A stretch of 64,000 nucleotides of DNA. It comes from Halomarina salina (GTDB lineage: Archaea > Halobacteriota > Halobacteria > Halobacteriales > Haloarculaceae). A program made the translations under genes and the position numbers. The notes under the pieces were generated by a model. The model saw only the letters and a list, made by a program, of their open reading frames with translations. It had not been told where the DNA came from and did not search any database. Positions within the stretch are counted from its first letter, which is position 1; each line of letters starts with the position of its first letter. Below are positions 44,030 through 53,319 of this stretch, piece after piece. The DNA lies in assembly GCF_023074835.1 (NCBI RefSeq), contig NZ_JALLGW010000001.1:2604001-2668000 (forward strand), read 5' to 3'.

Positions 44030-44812
44030 TCAGACGAGTCCGCCGGCGCAGTCCTCGTGGAGGGTCGTCGACAGGTCGTCCATCAGCGTCCGGAGGTTGA
44101 CCGCGTCGTCGCGGTTGTACGACACCAGCGTCTCCAGGGAGCCGGTCTGCCCGCGTTCGTACTCCTTCCACAGGCGCACCGCGTCGCGCCCCGAGATGTC
44201 GGGGCGGTCGCGCTCGATACCGACGTCGTTCTCGATGGCCTTCAGCCCGCCAGAGAGACCGACGCGCTTGCAGGCGTAGCGCAGGTCGAGGTGCGCCGCG
44301 TCGAGGTCGATGTCGTAGCTGGTCTCCAGGAAGGGGACGTCGAACGTCGTCCCGTTGAACGTGACGAGCAGCGGCGCGTCGAGCGCCTCGCGGAGCGCCT
44401 CGCGGGTCAGCGGTTCGCCGACGATGGGGTCGGGGTCGTTGACGAGCGTCCGGACCTCGCCGTCGCGGAGCAGGCTCACCGTCGTCACCTGGTCGCGGTG
44501 GTGGGAGAGGCCGGTCGTCTCGATGTCGAAGTAGCACGCCGCGTCGCGGAAGTCCTCGTACAGTCGCCAGCGCTCCTGGCTCGGGAACGCCTCGTCGAAG
44601 AAGCGGGCGTCGCTCGCCGCGAGGTGGTCGCGACCCTGCTCGATGAACGTCGCGATGCGCTCGCCGGTCGTCTCGCCGACCGCGTCGCGTTCGAACTCGT
44701 CCCAGTGGGTGATGCCCTGCTCCCACAGGCGGCGCTCGGTCGTCTCGCCGACGCCCCGAACGGGGATGAAGCTGTTCTCGATTCGCACGCCTCCACTCGG
44801 ATTCGCCGACAA
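44030..44812 (-). CDS. RNase H-fold exonuclease-like protein (YprB/RNase_H_2 type)
   Basis: 260 residues. An N-terminal helix-hairpin-like portion (SFIPVRGVGETTERRLWEQGITHWDEF) precedes a DEDD-type core with CYFDIETTGLS (Asp, Glu), VTFNGTTFDVPFLE (Asp) and VSYNRDDAVNLRTLM (Asp). Such proteins act on RNA or DNA 3' ends; in haloarchaea they are conserved and uncharacterised. The HhH-like region suggests nucleic acid binding. Confidence 0.8.
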   Translation of the reverse strand: MSANPSGGVRIENSFIPVRGVGETTERRLWEQGITHWDEFERDAVGETTGERIATFIEQGRDHLAASDARFFDEAFPSQERWRLYEDFRDAACYFDIETTGLSHHRDQVTTVSLLRDGEVRTLVNDPDPIVGEPLTREALREALDAPLLVTFNGTTFDVPFLETSYDIDLDAAHLDLRYACKRVGLSGGLKAIENDVGIERDRPDISGRDAVRLWKEYERGQTGSLETLVSYNRDDAVNLRTLMDDLSTTLHEDCAGGLV

Positions 44813-44858
44813 CTAAGGGCTTCGATGAGTTCATCTCCTCGGCGGCGAATACGGTCGC

Positions 44859-45431
44859 GTGAATTCTCGCACGGCGGCTACCCTCCTCGTAGCTCTCTGT
44901 CTGCTCCTCGCTGGCTGTCTCTCCCCTGCGGTCGCCGACGAGTCGACGCCGACACCCGACGGCGTAGCGACGCCCGACGACCGGTTCGACCTCCGGGTCG
45001 CGAACGACGCGGACCGCGAGGTATCCGTCGTCGTCTGGTTCGTCACCGGTAGTCTGGACGACGTCGTCGTGACGAGCGCCGACGGGACGAACGCGACGTA
45101 CTCCGTCGCCGACCTCCGGGGAGCCCCGGTCGCCGTCGAGAACGCGACGAGCGTGACGCCTCGCGGCGACGTCGACCGCTCGGTCGGTCTGCGCCTCTCC
45201 GCCGGCGTCGACGGTGTCGCGCAGGCCGACGTCTCCGGCGTCGAGTCCGTCGTCTACGCGGTGTCGGCAGGCGGTGACCAGGTGGACGACGGCGAGGCCG
45301 TCCGCGCCGGCGTGAACGAGACGGTCCAGTACGTCGGCGTCGGCAGCTGTTCGGCTGGCGGGGTCGTCACCGGTCTGACGCTGAACGTCGACGGGGCCTC
45401 CGCTACCGCACAGGTCACCTGCGACGGCTGA
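44859..45431 (+). CDS. Small lipoprotein
   Basis: 190 residues from GTG 44859. The signal peptide ends in a lipobox LLLAGC (Cys about 20), followed by a Pro/Thr linker and a beta-sandwich-like domain (DLRVANDADREVSVVVWFV). Two C-terminal cysteines (SCSAGG, VTCDG) may form a disulfide. Function unknown. Confidence 0.65.
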   Translation: MNSRTAATLLVALCLLLAGCLSPAVADESTPTPDGVATPDDRFDLRVANDADREVSVVVWFVTGSLDDVVVTSADGTNATYSVADLRGAPVAVENATSVTPRGDVDRSVGLRLSAGVDGVAQADVSGVESVVYAVSAGGDQVDDGEAVRAGVNETVQYVGVGSCSAGGVVTGLTLNVDGASATAQVTCDG

Positions 45432-45464
45432 CGTGGACCCGCTCCACTCAGCCCGAAGCGCTCC

Positions 45465-46934
45465 TCACTCCTCGCGTGCCCAGTCTCGCGCTCGCTCGAC
45501 CGCCTCCTGCCAGCGGTCGTACCGTCCGGCGACGGCCTCGTCGCTCGGGACGAACCGGGCGTCCCCGCGCCACTGCTCGCGCAGGTCGTCGGTCGAGTCC
45601 CAGAACCCGACCGAGAGACCGGCGGCGTAGGCCGCGCCGAGCGCCGTCGTCTCACCGACCGCCGACCGGACCACCTCGACGTCGAGCGCGTCGGCCTGGA
45701 TGCGACAGAGCGCGTCGTTCTCCACCGCGCCGCCGTCGACGCGGAGCGCGTCCATCGAGCGGCCGCTGTCCGCCTCCATCGCCTCGGCGACGGCGCGCGT
45801 CTGGAACGCGATGGCCTCCAGCGTGGCGCGGGCGAGGTGCGCGCTGGTCGTCCCCCGGGTGAGACCGACGACGGTCCCGCGGGCGCGCTGGTCCCAGTGT
45901 GGCGCGCCGAGTCCCGAGAACGCCGGGACGCCGAACACGCCCTCGGGCGACTCGACGCTCTCCGCCAGCGACGCGCACTCCTCGGGGTCGTCGACGATAC
46001 CGACGTCGGCCAGCCACTCGACGGCCGCGCCGGTGGTGAATACGGAGCCCTCCAGCGCGTACTGGGGCGGTTCGCCCTCTCGCTGGTACGCGACGGTCGT
46101 CAGCAGGCCGTGGTCGCTCCGCACCGGTTCCTCGCCCGTGTGCTGCAGGAGGAACGACCCCGTGCCGTAGGTGGTCTTCGCGCTGCCGGGGTCGAAGCAA
46201 GCCTGGCCGAACAGGGCGGCCTGCTGGTCGCCGAGGACGCCCGCGATGGGGACCGGTTCGGTGAACATCCCCTGTGCCGTCGTCTCGCCGAACGACCCGC
46301 TGGAAGGTCGTACGTCCGGGAGCGCCGCCATCGGGACGCCGAACTCCTCGCAGAGCGTCTCGTCCCACGCACAGCGCTCGATGTCGAACAGCATCGTCCG
46401 GGAGGCGTTCGTCACGTCCGTCGCGTGCTCGCCGCCCAGCGACCAGCAGAGCCACGCGTCGACGGTGCCGACGAGCACCTCGCCAGACCGCGCCCGCTCG
46501 CGGTGGTCCTCACGGTCCAGCAGTCGCTCGAACTTCGTCGCCGAGAAGTAGGCGTCCGGTTCGAGGCCGGTCCGCTCCCTGATGGTCGCGCGCAGGTCGT
46601 CGGCGAGTCCGTCGATACGGTCGGTCGTCCGGCGGTCCTGCCGGACGATGGCGGGCGCGAGCGGTTGGCCGGTCTCGGCGTCCCACGCGACGGCCGTCTC
46701 GCGCTGGTTCGTGATACCCAGTGCGACGGGGTCCTCGCTGAACCCCGACCGGAGGCGCGCCAGCACGTAGTTCACGTTCGCCAGTAATTGGGTCGCGTCG
46801 TGTTCGACCCACCCCGGTTCCGGGTACGACTGTTCGTGTTCGAGGTACTCGCGAGCGTGGACCGCCCCCGACCGGTCGACGGCCATCGCCCGCGTCCCGG
46901 TCGTGCTCTGGTCGACGGCGACGACGTACTCCAT
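45465..46934 (-). CDS. glpK: Glycerol kinase (FGGY family)
   Basis: 489 residues, close to the usual length. DQSTTGTRAMAVD (phosphate 1), ITNQRET, GTVDAWLCWSLGG, GDQQAALFGQ, KTTYGTGSFLL and LRVDGGAVENDALCRIQAD fit glycerol kinase. It phosphorylates glycerol to glycerol-3-phosphate, a main carbon source in hypersaline waters where Dunaliella releases glycerol. Typical enzymes begin with DQGTTSSR; here DQSTTGTR, a mild variant. The glpABC dehydrogenase is not in the window. Confidence 0.87.
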   Translation of the reverse strand: MEYVVAVDQSTTGTRAMAVDRSGAVHAREYLEHEQSYPEPGWVEHDATQLLANVNYVLARLRSGFSEDPVALGITNQRETAVAWDAETGQPLAPAIVRQDRRTTDRIDGLADDLRATIRERTGLEPDAYFSATKFERLLDREDHRERARSGEVLVGTVDAWLCWSLGGEHATDVTNASRTMLFDIERCAWDETLCEEFGVPMAALPDVRPSSGSFGETTAQGMFTEPVPIAGVLGDQQAALFGQACFDPGSAKTTYGTGSFLLQHTGEEPVRSDHGLLTTVAYQREGEPPQYALEGSVFTTGAAVEWLADVGIVDDPEECASLAESVESPEGVFGVPAFSGLGAPHWDQRARGTVVGLTRGTTSAHLARATLEAIAFQTRAVAEAMEADSGRSMDALRVDGGAVENDALCRIQADALDVEVVRSAVGETTALGAAYAAGLSVGFWDSTDDLREQWRGDARFVPSDEAVAGRYDRWQEAVERARDWAREE

Positions 46935-47001
46935 ACTCGTCCGCGGCAGGCGGACGGTTAAACTGTCGGGGCTACGAGTATCGTCCGAGAACGAACGTCG
47001 G

Positions 47002-47059
47002 CTCTTCGTGAACGACTAGTCGCTACTCCTGAACGACCGTGTTCTACTCCTGGACGACC
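47002..47059. repeat. Triplicated 3' end of dtxR-like gene
   Basis: On the plus strand CTACTCCTGGACGACC (47044-47059, containing the gene's stop) is repeated with one mismatch at 47023-47038 and more weakly at 47002-47016 (CTCTTCGTGAACGAC). The copies correspond to the last codons VVQE-stop, so the gene end appears duplicated in tandem. Confidence 0.75.
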
Positions 47060-47733
47060 TCGGCCTCGGGCGAGACGCGGATGAGCCGAGCGACGTCCGC
47101 GGGGAGGCTCTGCTCGCCGCTCGGTCCGGTGACGGTGACCATCCCGAACGGGGCCACCTCGACGACCTCCAGTGCTGCGCCGGGGCGGACGCCCGCGTCC
47201 GCGAGGTAGTGAAGTTCCTCGTCCTTGCGGTGTCTGACCCGCTGGACGACGACGCGGTCGCCGACGGCGCACTCGTCGAGTCGCTTGCCGGGGGCGTCCT
47301 CGGGGCGCGAGAGGTCGGCGCCGGGGATGGGGTCGCCGTGCGGGTCGACGACCGGGTCGCCGAGCGCTTCGGCGATGCGCGCCTCGAACGTCTCGCTGAT
47401 GTGGTGTTCGAGCCGGTCGGCCTCCTCGTGGACGTCGGTCCACTCGTAGTCGAGCGCCTCGGCGAGGTACGCCTCGATGAGCCGGTGGTGGCGGAGCACC
47501 TCGATGGCGACCGTCTCGCCCTCGGGCGTGAGACGGACGCCCTTGTACTTCTCCCGGTCGACGAGCCCACGGTCCTCGAGTTTGTCGAGCATGCTGGTCA
47601 CCGTCGGCGCGGTGACGTCGAGCCGGTCCGCGATGGCGGAGGTGGCGATGCGCTCGGCGGAGGCGTCGTCGCCCGCCTCGCGTTCGAGGACGTAGATGGT
47701 CTTCAGGTAGTCCTCCATCACGGCACTGAGCAT
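47044..47733 (-). CDS. DtxR/MntR-family metal-dependent regulator
   Basis: 229 residues. N-terminal winged HTH (AIADRLDVTAPTVTSMLDKLEDRGLV), dimerisation/metal domain (RHHRLIEAYLAEAL, EADRLEHHISETF) with the usual His and Glu ligands, and a C-terminal FeoA/SH3-like domain (VGDRVVVQRVRHRKDEELHYL). It represses metal uptake genes when Fe2+ or Mn2+ is plentiful, as the SirR/Idr proteins of haloarchaea do. No transporter is adjacent. An alternative start lies five codons in (MEDYLKTIY). Confidence 0.87.
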   Translation of the reverse strand: MLSAVMEDYLKTIYVLEREAGDDASAERIATSAIADRLDVTAPTVTSMLDKLEDRGLVDREKYKGVRLTPEGETVAIEVLRHHRLIEAYLAEALDYEWTDVHEEADRLEHHISETFEARIAEALGDPVVDPHGDPIPGADLSRPEDAPGKRLDECAVGDRVVVQRVRHRKDEELHYLADAGVRPGAALEVVEVAPFGMVTVTGPSGEQSLPADVARLIRVSPEAEVVQE

Positions 47734-47817
47734 ACTGGAGAGAGCGGACAGGTGGGTAAAAACGGTTCCCCTCGAACCGGGTCGCCGGTCGTCGGTCGCC
47801 GGTCCCCGGGTGCCCGA

Positions 47818-48789
47818 CTACTTCGCAGTCGGGGCTGGGCGCTCCTCGCCGTCCGCGTCGAGGTCGATGTCGCCGGTGACGTAGTCGACGCCGAGGACGA
47901 GGACTGCGCCGACGACGAACGAGGCGAGGATGGCGAGCGTCGTCGTCGTCGTCCACGCCTCGACGTTCACGAGCACCTGCTCGGCGGGGTAGTACAGCGC
48001 CCCGACCATCAGCGCGACGAGGAACGTGAGCGTCGCCCTGCGGTAGTGGGTCAACGCGTACTTCACGGCGTGAGCGACCGAGAGCAGGCCGACGACCGCG
48101 CCCAGGCAGAACGTGACGACGACGGTGCCCGGTTCGACGAGCGTGTCGAGACTCCCCCCGCGGGCGACGTCGAGCAGTCGGTCGGTGAACGCCGACAGCG
48201 TCCCCGTCAGGTAGGTGTACTGCCCGAGCAACAGCAGGATGAGCGACCCGGAGATGCCGGGGAGGATCATCGCCGAGATGGCGATGGCCCCGACGACGAA
48301 CAGTACCGGGAGGCTGTTCGGGAGCGCGGTACCCACCTCGACGGCTGCCACGACGGCCAGCGCGAACCCGGCGAGGCCCGCGAGCACCCGCCCCCACGAG
48401 CCGAGGTCGATCTCGTCCCGGAGGACGACGGCGCTGGCCGCGATGAGGCCGAGGAAGAACGCGAACATCAGCGCCGGCGCGTGCTCCTGGGCGTACTCGA
48501 CGATTCGCGCCACGGACACCAGGGCGGTGACGATGCCGAGGCCGAGGGCCATCAGGAACGGGATATCCATCTCGACGAGGCGCTCGCGGAGGCGGGTCCG
48601 CCCCGCCGCCCTCGTGACGCCCGGCAGGAGCGCGAGTGCGCGCGGGTCGAGTTCGGTGATGGCGGTCACCAGTCGCTCGTAGATGCCCGTGATGAGGGCG
48701 ATGGTCCCGCCCGAGACGCCGGGGACCGCGTCGGCGGCCCCCATCGCGATACCCCGGAGGTAGACACCGAGGTACGCTCGAACGGACAT
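47818..48789 (-). CDS. DUF368 membrane protein, candidate polyprenyl-phosphate flippase
   Basis: 323 residues with about nine TM helices. GAADAVPGVSGGTIALITGIYERL and the second copy ISAMILPGISGSLILLLLGQY are the paired DUF368 signatures. Bacterial DUF368 proteins (PopT) were recently shown to recycle undecaprenyl phosphate across the membrane. Here the ATG overlaps the stop of aglB (TGATG), so it is co-expressed with the oligosaccharyltransferase that releases dolichol phosphate outside the cell. A role in returning dolichol phosphate is therefore a strong inference. Confidence 0.85.
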   Translation of the reverse strand: MSVRAYLGVYLRGIAMGAADAVPGVSGGTIALITGIYERLVTAITELDPRALALLPGVTRAAGRTRLRERLVEMDIPFLMALGLGIVTALVSVARIVEYAQEHAPALMFAFFLGLIAASAVVLRDEIDLGSWGRVLAGLAGFALAVVAAVEVGTALPNSLPVLFVVGAIAISAMILPGISGSLILLLLGQYTYLTGTLSAFTDRLLDVARGGSLDTLVEPGTVVVTFCLGAVVGLLSVAHAVKYALTHYRRATLTFLVALMVGALYYPAEQVLVNVEAWTTTTTLAILASFVVGAVLVLGVDYVTGDIDLDADGEERPAPTAK

Positions 48790-51700
48790 CAGGCGACCTG
48801 CGGTCGGGTCGCGTAGACGCCCGGTGCGGCGAGCGCCGACGCGTTCGACGCGTTACCCGACCCGTTCGTCGACGTGTTACCAGACCCGTTCGTCGAGTCG
48901 TTTCCGGTCGCGTCGGTGCCGGTCGTGTTCGCGGTCTCGTTCTCCGAGACCGACGTTCCGGGGTCGGCGGTGGCGTTGGTCGCGTTACCGGACGCGTTTC
49001 CGCTCTGGTTGCCTTCGGGCTGGATGGTCGTCGTCTGGTCGAGCGACACCTGCACCGGCGCGTCGTCCTGGCCGAGCACCTGCGCCTCGGTCACGTCCGT
49101 CGTCGTGTTGTAGACGGTCTGCGAGCCGTTCTCGTTGCCCTGCACCGTCCGGAACTCGTACTGACCGGTGGCACGGACGCTGACGTTCGTCTGCCCGCCG
49201 TCCGGGCCGACCTGATCGTAGCCCGTCGAGGAGTACGGCAGCGTCATCGTGAACTGCCCGTCCTCGCCGGTCTCGGCCTGCTGGACGTAGTTGAACGTCT
49301 CCGACTGCGTCCCGTTCTGCGTCGGGATGCGCATCGTCACGCTCGCGGTCACCGTCGAGTTGGCTGGGCCGGTCCCCTCGACGGTCGCCCCGTCGACGCG
49401 CTCGAACGTCTTCACCCACGGGCCGACCTGGTTGGCCGCCTCGCTGGCGTGGACGAGCCGGTAGTGTTCGAGGGCCGGGACGTACTCGGTCGGGATGCCC
49501 TGCAGGCCACCGATCTGGGAGGTGCTGTCGGTCTGGACGTACTCTCTGGCCTCGGCCATCGTGTCGAACTGCATCGTGCTCGCGTTGGTCGGGAGGTTCC
49601 TGCTGCCGCCACCCCACGAGACGTCCTCGTTGGACCAGTCGAGCACGAGCACGTTCCCGTTCGGTAGCGTCGGACTCGTCGCGCTGCCGTGGAACTTGTA
49701 GAGACGCACCCGCATCGACTCGTAGTGCGCCTGGTTGCGGACGTAGACCGCCGCCTGTGGCTGCGTTCCGGGAGCGTACTGCGTGTAGAGGGGCGTCCGG
49801 AGCAGCGCGTTCTCGCCGCTGCCGTAGGCGTCGACGCCGATGTCGTCGAACTGCGTGGGAGCGGTGTACTTCGCGGACCGCGGGTCGGCGAGTTTCCAGT
49901 CGACCATGACGTACCGGGTGCCCTCACCCTCGCCTTCGGTCGTCATGATCTCGTTCGCCGCGGACTCGTTGGTGTTCAGCAGGAAGTTCGCCGCCGTACT
50001 GGCCCCCTGCTGGAACGGGTTGGCGTTCGGGATGCGGTTCCCCTCGACCGTGATGAAGTGACCGTAGTCCCACCACGACATGACGCCGTAGGTTCCCGGT
50101 CCGTACTCGTAGTCGCCCGTACGGGCGAACTGCCCGTAGTACTCCAGCTGCTCGTTGTTCGCGTTGGCGGCGCCGTACTGGCCCTCGTCGGGCGTGTTGT
50201 TCGCGAGCCACCCGAGGCTCCCCTCCCACTGGGTGACCTCTCCGGGGCCGTTCGACTCGGCGGACTGGACCGACTGGAGCGACAGCCCACCGTTCAGAAG
50301 CGGTCCGCTGATGGCGGCGAACGGTGCCACGACGACGAGGAGCAGGACGAACACGGTCAGCACCTGCGCGGTGTCGAGGTCGGTTGCCGACTCGGTCGCG
50401 CCGAGACCGGCGAGGCGCACGACGTAACCGACGACGAACGCCGTCAGCGCAGCGACCGGGACGGCCACGTAGTAGTCGAAGCGGTTCTGGGTCAGCGTCG
50501 CCAGCACCATCAGGACGAACCAGGTGACGAGCAGCAGCGACTCGCCGCTCGGTTCGTCGTCGAGCAGGTACTTCGCGAGGAGCAGGATGCTCCCGATGCC
50601 CGCGATGAAGAACGTGAACCCGTAGCGAGCGGAGAAGAACTGGCCCGCATCCCCGAGGGGGACGGGCTGTGCTTCGTTGACCGTCCGGACCTGCGCGTTC
50701 GCGTCCAGCCCGTAGATGCGGAGGAACTGGTCGACGAAGTACGAGAACGTGTCGGGGACGACGAGCCAAGCGAGCAGTGCGACCGCCGCGATTCCCCCTA
50801 CGAGCGCACCGGGGAACAGCGTCCGGGCGTCGTCACGGCCCTCGACGACGCGAGCGAGTGCCGCCACGACGACGAGGACGGCCGCGAGACCGAGGAAGGC
50901 GACCGGCTGGAGCAGGGTGAAGTCCGACGCGGAGAGGGCGAACTCGGAGATGCGCACCGCCGAGAGGAGGGCCGCGACGACCGACATGACGACGCCGGCG
51001 ATGGCGACGTGTTCGGGACTGTGGCCCTTGAGGAAGACGACCACGAGGTGCAGGAGGAAGAAGAGCCCGAGCACGGAGACGAAGAAGATGGCGGGCGGCC
51101 ACACCCAGACGTAGAGCGCGAGCGCGACGCCGGCGAGCACGGCGTAGCCGACGGTGCGACGGAGCGTACCCCACTCGCGTGCGCGGAACTGTTCGTAGAC
51201 GGGGCGTTCGCGCTGGGCGACGCCGACCGAGACCATCACCGCGAGGACGGCGACGACCTGGAACAGCACCTCGGCGATGTGGTGGTCCGAGAAGCCGACG
51301 AGACTCCGGAAGAGGAACGCACCCGGAGTCAGCGCCAGCACGAGGACGGCGATGACGCCGCCGAGTCGGCCGCCGAATCGCTTCGCGATGAAGTACGCCG
51401 GGATGGCGACGAGCGTCCCGAAGACCGCGGGGGCGAACAGGAGGGCGGTCGTCGTCGCCTGGTCCTGGGGCATGAACAGTCCGAGGACGAGCGCGCCGAG
51501 TGCGATGAGCTGGTCGAACAGCGTCCCGAACTGCCCCGACGCGGTCCCGACGGGGAAGCGCGTCCACGGGTCGAACGGCATGGTGAACGGGAAGTTCCGG
51601 ACGGTGTAACTCGTCGCGCGGAGGTGGTACCAGGCGTCGTTCCCTCGGAACAGGAACTCGCCGCTCGACGAGAAGTTCTCCCACGTCTTCACCCGGTTCC

Positions 51701-51818
51701 ACAGCATGAACACGAGAAGCAAGGCGACCGCGGGGATGTGATACAGCTCCCGGACGCGTCCGAGGACGGAGTCGGTGTCGAACGTCAGCCCGTCCTCACG
51801 CTCCGTTGGCTGACTCAT
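48789..51818 (-). CDS. aglB: Archaeal oligosaccharyltransferase
   Basis: 1009 residues from ATG 51818 (MSQPTEREDGLTFDTDS). STT3 family: about 13 TM helices in the first 550 residues (with GNDAWYHLRATSYTVRNFPF containing the metal-binding Asp), then a soluble domain with the catalytic WWDYG motif (582-586). It transfers lipid-linked glycans to Asn in NxS/T of S-layer and other surface proteins. The C-terminal tail is rich in Asn/Thr/Ser sequons (NDSTNGSGNTSTNGSGN) and is probably glycosylated itself. The frame extends further upstream but is antisense to aglG and not used. Confidence 0.95.
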   Translation of the reverse strand: MSQPTEREDGLTFDTDSVLGRVRELYHIPAVALLLVFMLWNRVKTWENFSSSGEFLFRGNDAWYHLRATSYTVRNFPFTMPFDPWTRFPVGTASGQFGTLFDQLIALGALVLGLFMPQDQATTTALLFAPAVFGTLVAIPAYFIAKRFGGRLGGVIAVLVLALTPGAFLFRSLVGFSDHHIAEVLFQVVAVLAVMVSVGVAQRERPVYEQFRAREWGTLRRTVGYAVLAGVALALYVWVWPPAIFFVSVLGLFFLLHLVVVFLKGHSPEHVAIAGVVMSVVAALLSAVRISEFALSASDFTLLQPVAFLGLAAVLVVVAALARVVEGRDDARTLFPGALVGGIAAVALLAWLVVPDTFSYFVDQFLRIYGLDANAQVRTVNEAQPVPLGDAGQFFSARYGFTFFIAGIGSILLLAKYLLDDEPSGESLLLVTWFVLMVLATLTQNRFDYYVAVPVAALTAFVVGYVVRLAGLGATESATDLDTAQVLTVFVLLLVVVAPFAAISGPLLNGGLSLQSVQSAESNGPGEVTQWEGSLGWLANNTPDEGQYGAANANNEQLEYYGQFARTGDYEYGPGTYGVMSWWDYGHFITVEGNRIPNANPFQQGASTAANFLLNTNESAANEIMTTEGEGEGTRYVMVDWKLADPRSAKYTAPTQFDDIGVDAYGSGENALLRTPLYTQYAPGTQPQAAVYVRNQAHYESMRVRLYKFHGSATSPTLPNGNVLVLDWSNEDVSWGGGSRNLPTNASTMQFDTMAEAREYVQTDSTSQIGGLQGIPTEYVPALEHYRLVHASEAANQVGPWVKTFERVDGATVEGTGPANSTVTASVTMRIPTQNGTQSETFNYVQQAETGEDGQFTMTLPYSSTGYDQVGPDGGQTNVSVRATGQYEFRTVQGNENGSQTVYNTTTDVTEAQVLGQDDAPVQVSLDQTTTIQPEGNQSGNASGNATNATADPGTSVSENETANTTGTDATGNDSTNGSGNTSTNGSGNASNASALAAPGVYATRPQVA

Positions 51819-51911
51819 TGGTTTCACAAACCCCAAAACCCGCATAAGCCTTTTGACCTCGCCCCGAGGTGAATGGAAAACCCCTTGCCACGGCGCGGTA
51901 GAGCCACTCCT

Positions 51912-52892
51912 ATGCGTGTCTCGGTCGTCGTCTGTACACACACGACAGAGCGGTACCCCGACCTGAAGGAGGCGGTCGAGAGCGTCCTCGCCAACGACTA
52001 CCCGGACCGCGAGGTGGTCGTCGTCAGCGACGGGAGCGAGGCAGTCCACGAGTCCGCACTGGCCGACTTCGGCGACCACGACGACGTGGTCGTCCACATG
52101 CACGAGACGAACGACGGTCTCCTGACGGTCCGGAACGTCGGTGCGAGCGTCGCGTCGGGCGACGTGGTCGCGTTCATCGACGACGACGCCATCGCCGAGG
52201 AGGACTGGCTGGACGAACTCGTCTCGGTGTACGACCGGTCCCTCTGGCCGTGGCTACCCAACGGGGGTGACGCCGAGGGTGGTTCTGAGAGCGACGAAGA
52301 CGACATTCTCGCCGTCGGCGGCAGGATGGTCCCCGCGTGGGTGGCCGGTGAGCCGTCGTTCCTCCCGGAGGAGTTCTACTGGCTCATCGGCGTCACCCAC
52401 CAGGGGTTCGCCGACGGGCCTGGCGAGGTGCGCAACACGAACGGGTCGAACATCTCGTTTCGCGCCGAGGTGTTCGAGGCGCTCTCGGGGTTCGACACCG
52501 ACGTCGGCGGCCGCCAGGGTGACAACCACCTCCAGGGCGGCGAGACGGAACTGTGCGCGCGCCTACGCGAGGAGTACGACGTGGGCGTCCAGTACAACCC
52601 GGACGCGGTGGTGGCGCACAAGATATTCGACTACCGAACGGACCCGCGCTGGCTGGTCGAACGCGCGTTCTGGCAGGGCTACTCGAAGCGGGGGATGGAG
52701 GTGTTCGTTCCCGAGTCGACGGGCGAGGAGGCCGAGTTCCTCTCGGCCCTGCTGTTCCGGTTCGTCCCCGGACGGGTGCGCGACCTCGTCGACGAGTTCT
52801 CGGCGGCGAAGCTGTCACAGCTCGTGATGCTGGTCGTCCTCACCGGTGCCGTCGGTCTCGGCTACCTCTACGGCGTCGTCAAGTGGCGGTAG
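51912..52892 (+). CDS. aglG: GT2 glycosyltransferase, AglG-like
   Basis: 326 residues from ATG 51912. GT-A fold: VSVVVCTHTTERYPDLKEAVESV, the nucleotide-sugar DDD motif VVAFIDDDAIAEEDWL, GETELCARLRE (acceptor region), and a C-terminal membrane helix (LVMLVVLTGAVGLGYLYGV). It is the divergent neighbour of aglB. In Haloferax the comparable enzyme, AglG, adds a hexuronic acid to the dolichol-linked glycan; this specific donor is inferred. Confidence 0.75.
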   Translation: MRVSVVVCTHTTERYPDLKEAVESVLANDYPDREVVVVSDGSEAVHESALADFGDHDDVVVHMHETNDGLLTVRNVGASVASGDVVAFIDDDAIAEEDWLDELVSVYDRSLWPWLPNGGDAEGGSESDEDDILAVGGRMVPAWVAGEPSFLPEEFYWLIGVTHQGFADGPGEVRNTNGSNISFRAEVFEALSGFDTDVGGRQGDNHLQGGETELCARLREEYDVGVQYNPDAVVAHKIFDYRTDPRWLVERAFWQGYSKRGMEVFVPESTGEEAEFLSALLFRFVPGRVRDLVDEFSAAKLSQLVMLVVLTGAVGLGYLYGVVKWR

Positions 52893-52938
52893 GCGCCGTC
52901 ACAGGCAGCCGCAGGGATATCTCGGGCGGAAACGACCG

Positions 52939-53280
52939 GTGAGCGTGGGCATCGTGAACCGGGACGACCTGGACAGGAGGACGAGGAGGGCAACGCACGG
53001 TTCCGGCGCACGCAACTCGGCACTGCGGCCGGTGGCGAGGAACTGGGCTGTGACCTGTTCGAACTCGACCCCGGCGACGAGGCGTGGCCCTACCACTACC
53101 ACACCGCGAACGAGGAGTCACTCTGGTACCTGCTACTCTCGACGATGAACGACCCGGACGTGGCCGTCTACCCCGACTCGGGGAAGGTCGGCCTGTTCGT
53201 CGCGCCACCCGGCGCTCGCGGTGAGCGCTCCGTCCACGGCTACTACCGCATCGACGACGACGTGGACTACTGGGAGGGTG
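52939..53280 (+). pseudogene. Broken cupin-domain protein gene
   Basis: The frame starts at GTG 52939 (VSVGIVNRDDLD), shifts near 52975, then continues in a second frame through RFRRTQLGTAAGGEELGCDLFELDPGDEAWPYHYH-type sequence, a typical cupin first motif. At about 53123-53140 the text jumps from NEESLWYL to LSTMNDPDVAVYPDS, skipping the cupin core that normally separates these parts (roughly 50 residues, from memory of the family). The rest (KVGLFVAPPGARGE, HGYYRIDDDVDYWEGE) is recognisable. A frameshift plus an internal deletion make this a pseudogene. Confidence 0.8.
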
Positions 53281-53319
53281 AGTGGGCGTCTCGTCGCCGC
53301 CGGACACCGGGGCGTAGCG

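Noticed and set aside
46925-46985. A TrmB-type operator upstream of glpK (TACTC and GAGTA are present)
   Set aside because: The two halves are about 40 bases apart, not 7-8, so they do not form the motif.
47209-48816. Open frame of about 535 codons opposite the DtxR-like and DUF368 genes
   Set aside because: Shadow of two well-supported genes; its sequence is repetitive Arg/Asp/Glu without folds.
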